NCBI RefSeq assembly: GCF_039729195.1
Contig: NZ_CP155796.1
Span: 4,588,001 to 4,652,000 of the forward strand
Source: Mycobacterium sp. DL
GTDB taxonomy: Bacteria > Actinomycetota > Actinomycetes > Mycobacteriales > Mycobacteriaceae
DNA: 64,000 nucleotides
Reading direction: 5' to 3'
The first letter of the stretch is position 1, and every line of letters starts with the position of its first letter. The translations under genes were made by a program, and so were the position numbers. The notes under the pieces are model-generated. The model was not told the origin of the DNA. It worked only from the letters and a program-made list of their open reading frames with translations, and did not search any database. Below, piece by piece: positions 60,054 through 64,000 of this stretch.

Positions 60054-62197
60054 ACATCGACGAGGGCAGCGCTGTCTACCGTGCCTCGATTCTGGATTCC
60101 GACGATCCTGCTGACCGGCAGGTCCTCGACGGGCTGACAGACGACGAACGAATCGAGTTCGTGGATCGGCGTACCGAACAGATCCGGTCACTGACCGAGT
60201 TGCATCCAGCGGTCAGAGGCGATCTCGCCGACCAGCCGACCCGATGGGCCTACTATCCGTGGCGGCGCGTGGTGGTCGGCATCCTCGGCCAGAACGCCTT
60301 TCGCACACTACGTCTGGACCGCAACCGGAACCTGATCACAGTCGAAGAACAAGCCCGACTCGCTGAGCTGACGATCGGTGTTGTCGGGTTGAGCGTGGGC
60401 CACATCATCGCGCATACGCTGGCAGCAGAAGGTCTGTGTGGACGTTTGCGGCTGGCCGACTTCGATGACCTCGAACTCTCCAACCTCAACCGCGTCCCCG
60501 CCACCGTGTTCGACCTCGGCCTCAACAAGGCCATCGTGGCGGCCCGCCGGATCGCCGAACTCGACCCGTATCTCGACGTCGAGGTGTTCCCGACGGGGGT
60601 CACCGCCGATTCGCTCGACGAGTTCGCCGACGGTCTCGACATCGTGGTGGAGGAATGTGATTCGCTCGAGGTCAAGGCGATGGTGCGAGAAGCCGCCCGG
60701 GAGCGTCGGATTCCGGTGCTGATGGCAACGAGCGACCGTGGGCTGATCGATGTCGAACGGTATGACCAGGATCCGCGGCGGCCGATACTTCACGGCCTGC
60801 TGGGCGATGTCGATTCGACACAGCTTGCCGGTCTGAGCAGCCGAGAGCGCATTCCCTACACGTTGCGCCACGCCGATCCCACCCGTTCGTCACCACGGAT
60901 GACCGCGTCGATGGTCGAGGTTGGTCGCACGCTGTCCTCCTGGCCCCAGTTGGTCGGTGAGGTCACCATGGGCGCGGCCGTCATCGCAGAGGCCGTCCGC
61001 AGAATCGGACTGGGAGAACCGCTTTCGTCCGGCCAGGCGAGGGTGGATGTGGCCGACGCGCTCGACCACCTGACCGAACCCTCGGTGGTCGCCGAGAGCC
61101 CCGAGGCGGCTCCGCCCACCGCTGCTGCCGTCGCTACCGACACGCCGTCCTCGGTGCCTCACACCGTTGCCGCCGCAGCGGTTCTCGCTCCCTCCGGCGG
61201 CAACGCGCAGCCATGGCACATCGAGGTGGGTTCCGACGCCGTCGTCATCCGGCTTGCACCGGAGCGCACCTCGATGATGGATGTGGCGCATCGGGGAAGT
61301 GCGGTGGCCGTGGGGGCCGCAGCATTCAACGCCAAAGTCGCCGCCGCCGCCCATGACATGCTCGGGAAAGTCGAACTGAGCGAGGGCGACCCGGACACTC
61401 CGTTGCAGGCTGTCGTGCGATTGAGTGCCGGGACGAGCCCTCGGCTCGCACACCTCTACCAGCCCATGCTCAACAGGGAGACCAGCAGGCACCGCGGTGA
61501 TCCCGAACCGCTGGCCGACGAGACGGTCGATCTCCTCCATCGGGCCGCTGACAGCGAGGGGGGGCGGCTGACGCTGATCACCGAGCGAAGCGATATCAGC
61601 CAGGCCGCAGCCATCTTTGCCGCCGCTGACCGAATCCGGTACCTCACTCCGGCGCTGCACCACGAGATGTTCACCGAGCTCAGGTTCGCCGGTGACGAGC
61701 GGCCGGACTCCGGGATCGACGTCCGCAGCCTGGAACTGGACGACAGCGACCGGGCAGTGCTGGAGGTGCTGCGCCGTCCCGATGTGATGGCCGAGCTGGC
61801 GCGTTGGGATGCCGGATCGGCATTGGGACAAGATGTCTCAGCTCGGGTGGAAGCGGCCTCCGCGTTGGCGGTCGTGTCGGTCCAGGGCGGCACGCTCACC
61901 GATTTTGCACACGGCGGCGCAGCGGTCGAAGCGATGTGGATACAGGCGCAGCAGAGCGGGCTGGCGGTGCACCCCCTGTCGCCGGTCTTCCTGCACGCGA
62001 TCACGCCCGAAGAACTGACCGGGATGTCGCCCAGCTACAGCGCGGAATTGCAGCGTCTGCAGTCGCGGTTCCGCCGGCTGGCCCGCACTCCGTCGGGAGA
62101 AGAGCTGGTCCTGGTGCTCAAACTGGCTCGCGCACCGCGGTCTTCGGTGCGAAGCCGTCGTCTCGAGTTACCCCGGGAACCCGGTGGACCGAGCTGA
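60050..62197 (+). CDS. moeY: MoeY-like ThiF/E1-domain and nitroreductase-fold fusion
   Basis: This 715-residue protein equals the length I recall for M. tuberculosis MoeY (Rv1355c). The N-half (about residues 60-330) is a ThiF/MoeB adenylating fold with LTIGVVGLSVGHIIAHTLAA and FDDLELSNLNRV. No clear catalytic Cys loop was seen. The C-half (about 365-690) is a nitroreductase-like FMN fold (AAVLAPSGGNAQPWHIEV). The role is unknown. ATG 60050 overlaps the P450 stop (ATGA), tying it to the oxidative cluster. The symbol follows the M. tuberculosis name and may imply a molybdenum link that is not proven. Confidence 0.83.
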   Translation: MNIDEGSAVYRASILDSDDPADRQVLDGLTDDERIEFVDRRTEQIRSLTELHPAVRGDLADQPTRWAYYPWRRVVVGILGQNAFRTLRLDRNRNLITVEEQARLAELTIGVVGLSVGHIIAHTLAAEGLCGRLRLADFDDLELSNLNRVPATVFDLGLNKAIVAARRIAELDPYLDVEVFPTGVTADSLDEFADGLDIVVEECDSLEVKAMVREAARERRIPVLMATSDRGLIDVERYDQDPRRPILHGLLGDVDSTQLAGLSSRERIPYTLRHADPTRSSPRMTASMVEVGRTLSSWPQLVGEVTMGAAVIAEAVRRIGLGEPLSSGQARVDVADALDHLTEPSVVAESPEAAPPTAAAVATDTPSSVPHTVAAAAVLAPSGGNAQPWHIEVGSDAVVIRLAPERTSMMDVAHRGSAVAVGAAAFNAKVAAAAHDMLGKVELSEGDPDTPLQAVVRLSAGTSPRLAHLYQPMLNRETSRHRGDPEPLADETVDLLHRAADSEGGRLTLITERSDISQAAAIFAAADRIRYLTPALHHEMFTELRFAGDERPDSGIDVRSLELDDSDRAVLEVLRRPDVMAELARWDAGSALGQDVSARVEAASALAVVSVQGGTLTDFAHGGAAVEAMWIQAQQSGLAVHPLSPVFLHAITPEELTGMSPSYSAELQRLQSRFRRLARTPSGEELVLVLKLARAPRSSVRSRRLELPREPGGPS

Positions 62198-62198
62198 C

Positions 62199-63680
62199 TC
62201 AGACCAGCCGCGCTCGTAGCTCACGCTTGAGTACTTTGCCGTAGCTGTTCTTCGGCAGTTCGTCGACGAACTCGTACCGCTTCGGGCGCTTGAACCGCGC
62301 GATGCGTTGCAGCAGGTGCGCGTCCAGCTCTCCCGGGGAAACCGCCCCGACGACAAACGCCACCACGACCTCACCCCACTCCTCGTCGGGAGCGCCGACG
62401 ACGCCGGCCTCCACGACACCGGGGTGCTCGAGCAGGATCTCCTCGACCTCGCGCGGATAGATGTTGCTGCCGCCACTGATCACCACGTCTTTGGAGCGGT
62501 CACGCAGTGTCAGGAATCCGGTGGCGTCGAACGACCCCATGTCCCCGGTGTGCAGCCAGCCGTCCTGCAGTGTCGCCGCGGTCGCCTCCGGATTCCTCCA
62601 GTAGCCCGACATCACCACGTCACCGCGGCAGACGATCTCGCCGATCTCGTCGACCCCGGCCGGCAGACCGGCAGGGCCCAGCACGGCGACGTCGACACCG
62701 GAGCGGGCGTAACCGACCGAGCCCAGCCTCGCGTGGTCGGCCCATCCGTCACCAGCGACGTGGTCGGCACGGCGCAGACCGGTGATCGTCATCGGCGCCT
62801 CCCCCTGCCCGTAGAGCTGAACGAAGATCGGCCCGAACGCGGCCATCGCCTTCCGCAGGCTGTCGACGTACATCGGTCCGCCGCCATAGACGACGGTCGT
62901 CAGATTCGCCGGACGCGGTCGGCCGGTGTGCACCAACCGGGCCACCATCGTCGGCGCCAGGAACGCACTGCAGCCCGGATGGACTTCGCACAGGTCGAGG
63001 AACTCCGCCGGGTCGAAGGCGCCCGACGCCGGCACCACCTGCCGGGCGCCGCGCAGCACGTACGGCGGCACGTACAGTCCCGAGCCGTGTGACATCGGGG
63101 CGCCGTGGATCAGACTGCAATTCGCATCGGGGGAGTCGAAGTCGGCGAGGTGCGCAACCGTCATCGCCATCAGGTTGCGGTGCGACAGCATCGCCCCCTT
63201 GGAGCGCCCCGTGGTGCCGCTGGTGTAGAAGAGCCACGCCAGACTCTCCGGGTCGGTGTTCCTGGGTGGTTCCAAGACCTCGGCAGTGCAGCGGCTCTGG
63301 TACTCGGAGTCACCGATGGTCTCGATCGGGACGTGGGTTTCCGCAGCCAGCAGTGCGCCGATCTTCGGTGACGCGAACACCCGGGCGACACCGGCGTCGT
63401 CGAGGATCTGCTCCATCTCGCGGGGATGAAGTTTGTAGTTGACCGGGACGAAGACACATTCGGCCGCCCAGATCGCATACATCAGTTCGACGATCTCCGG
63501 CCGGTTCTCGCTGGCCACCGCGATCCGAGCCCCCTGTCCGAGGTCCCGAAAGGACGTCGCCAGCCGCAGCGCCCGGTCCCGCAACGACGACCAGGTGTGT
63601 ACACGGCGCTCGCCGTGGTAGACCGCGCCGCGGTCGCCGTGCCGTGCCGCGGTCTGCTCGAGAAGGCCGAACAGGTTCAA
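62199..63680 (-). CDS. Acyl-CoA synthetase (FadD-type)
   Basis: This 493-residue adenylate-forming enzyme has FYTSGTTGRSKGAMLSH (P-loop), VQLYGQGEAPMTITG, HTGDMGSFDATGFLTLRDR, SGGSNIYPREVEE and the catalytic Lys in LPKNSYGKVLKREL. TTG 63680 overlaps the stop of a mini-ORF (TTGA). Translation is probably coupled through two mini-ORFs to the upstream SDR. The substrate is unknown. It converges with the moeY-like gene with one base between stops. Confidence 0.9.
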   Translation of the reverse strand: MNLFGLLEQTAARHGDRGAVYHGERRVHTWSSLRDRALRLATSFRDLGQGARIAVASENRPEIVELMYAIWAAECVFVPVNYKLHPREMEQILDDAGVARVFASPKIGALLAAETHVPIETIGDSEYQSRCTAEVLEPPRNTDPESLAWLFYTSGTTGRSKGAMLSHRNLMAMTVAHLADFDSPDANCSLIHGAPMSHGSGLYVPPYVLRGARQVVPASGAFDPAEFLDLCEVHPGCSAFLAPTMVARLVHTGRPRPANLTTVVYGGGPMYVDSLRKAMAAFGPIFVQLYGQGEAPMTITGLRRADHVAGDGWADHARLGSVGYARSGVDVAVLGPAGLPAGVDEIGEIVCRGDVVMSGYWRNPEATAATLQDGWLHTGDMGSFDATGFLTLRDRSKDVVISGGSNIYPREVEEILLEHPGVVEAGVVGAPDEEWGEVVVAFVVGAVSPGELDAHLLQRIARFKRPKRYEFVDELPKNSYGKVLKRELRARLV

Positions 63681-63709
63681 CGCGGTCTCCTCTTCGCGCG
63701 AGCGCTCAT
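63677..63709 (-). CDS. Mini-ORF 2 before the acyl-CoA synthetase
   Basis: This 10-codon frame ([10 protein letters not shown]) has a TGA that overlaps the TTG start of the acyl-CoA synthetase. GAGGAG lies 6 nt before that TTG. Confidence 0.45.
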   Translation of the reverse strand: MSARAKRRPR

Positions 63710-63741
63710 CGACACGGTCTCCTCTTCGCGCGAGCGCTCAT
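63706..63741 (-). CDS. Mini-ORF 1 before the acyl-CoA synthetase
   Basis: This 11-codon frame ([11 protein letters not shown]) starts on the SDR stop (ATGA) and ends on the start of mini-ORF 2. GAGGAG sits 9 nt before the next start. Confidence 0.45.
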   Translation of the reverse strand: MSARAKRRPCR

Positions 63742-64000
63742 CGACGCCCAACCCACTCGGCGTTGAGCGCAAAATCGGACAGGTACTTCGTCGAACTCCA
63801 GCCACCGTCGACCACGATCGTCTGGCCGTTGATGAAGCTGCCGCCCTCGGAACAGAGGAACGCCACGGTGGACGCGATGTCCTCGACGCGACCGAGTCGT
63901 TCATGGGGGGTCATCTCGGTATTGATCTTGCGGAACCGCTCATCTTCGAGTCGGGTGGCGACCATCGGCGTCAGGGTCACACCGGGAGCGACTGCGTTGC
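63738..64000 (-). CDS. Short-chain dehydrogenase, C-terminal part (gene runs off the window)
   Basis: The frame is open to the right edge. The visible 86 residues carry the SDR C-terminal pattern [20 protein letters not shown], then [20 protein letters not shown] and [12 protein letters not shown]. The catalytic Ser-Tyr-Lys region lies beyond the window. The stop overlaps the ATG of a mini-ORF leading to the acyl-CoA synthetase, so the two are co-translated and probably act on the same acyl substrate. Confidence 0.88.
   Translation of the reverse strand, partial: NAVAPGVTLTPMVATRLEDERFRKINTEMTPHERLGRVEDIASTVAFLCSEGGSFINGQTIVVDGGWSSTKYLSDFALNAEWVGRR

Larger units (their letters stand above)
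63677..63741 (-). repeat. Tandem MSARAKRR repeat linking an SDR gene to the acyl-CoA synthetase
   Basis: Two minus-strand copies of ATGAGCGCTCGCGCGAAGAG start at 63741 and 63709 (32-bp period). Each unit also carries GAGGAG, a strong ribosome site for the next start. The chain is SDR stop, mini-ORF 1, mini-ORF 2, TTG of the synthetase, with overlaps at each step. The same core and period occur at 42814-42875. Confidence 0.85.

Overview
The window is chromosomal DNA of a fast-growing mycobacterium (Mycolicibacterium-like). It is high-GC, uses many GTG/TTG starts and GTGA/ATGA overlaps, and has many start codons placed 6-7 nt after a TANNNT hexamer, as in leaderless mycobacterial genes. From the left edge to about 46 kb the gene order follows the M. 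tuberculosis Rv0881-Rv0910 neighbourhood, recognised from memory and not by a search: rRNA methyltransferase, DUF2537, sepH, serC, AurF-like oxygenase, fprB, a VOC protein, citA, gltA2, an FAD oxidoreductase, DUF2630, prrBA, accD3, echA6, Rv0906, Rv0907, ctpE, Rv0909 and Rv0910.

Inserted into this backbone are species-level blocks: a secreted GH1 beta-glucosidase (6.4-9.1 kb), pdxH and a TetR gene (11.4-12.9 kb), an MFS/MarR pair (14.4-16.3 kb), three ABC exporter genes plus an acyl-CoA synthetase (20.8-28.3 kb), a 1071-residue secreted repeat protein (28.4-31.6 kb), an epoxide hydrolase, and a large ATP-binding LuxR regulator (33.5-36.3 kb). A stretch of about 430 bp with no gene (36.28-36.70 kb) holds inverted repeats and a remnant of a secreted-protein signal sequence.

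From 46.0 to 55.3 kb the minus strand carries what looks like one twelve-gene operon. In transcription order it encodes a polytopic membrane protein, a TetR repressor, a 35-residue membrane peptide, NorD-like and NorQ-like metal-centre chaperones, a 43-residue membrane peptide, a second copy of the polytopic protein, a single-span protein, a cytochrome P450, a DapB-fold dehydrogenase, a second P450 and an ERG2/sigma-1-receptor-like protein. I read it as an undescribed membrane metalloenzyme with its own activation machinery, acting with P450s on a sterol- or terpenoid-like lipid; this is inference. Divergent from it (55.5-64 kb) are a second DapB-like dehydrogenase, small Rossmann and VOC proteins, a metallo-beta-lactamase-fold hydrolase, a third P450, a MoeY-like ThiF/nitroreductase fusion, an acyl-CoA synthetase and an SDR.

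Three signals cut across gene boundaries. (1) A 32-bp tandem unit encoding MSARAKRR mini-ORFs sits at two unrelated gene junctions (before ctpE and before the last acyl-CoA synthetase) and links stop to start by a chain of overlaps. (2) A 65-bp palindromic element occurs twice in opposite orientation and in one case forms the C-terminus of an ABC transporter. (3) Compact leaderless promoters include a back-to-back accD3/echA6 pair. No rRNA, tRNA, CRISPR array, transposase or phage gene was seen.
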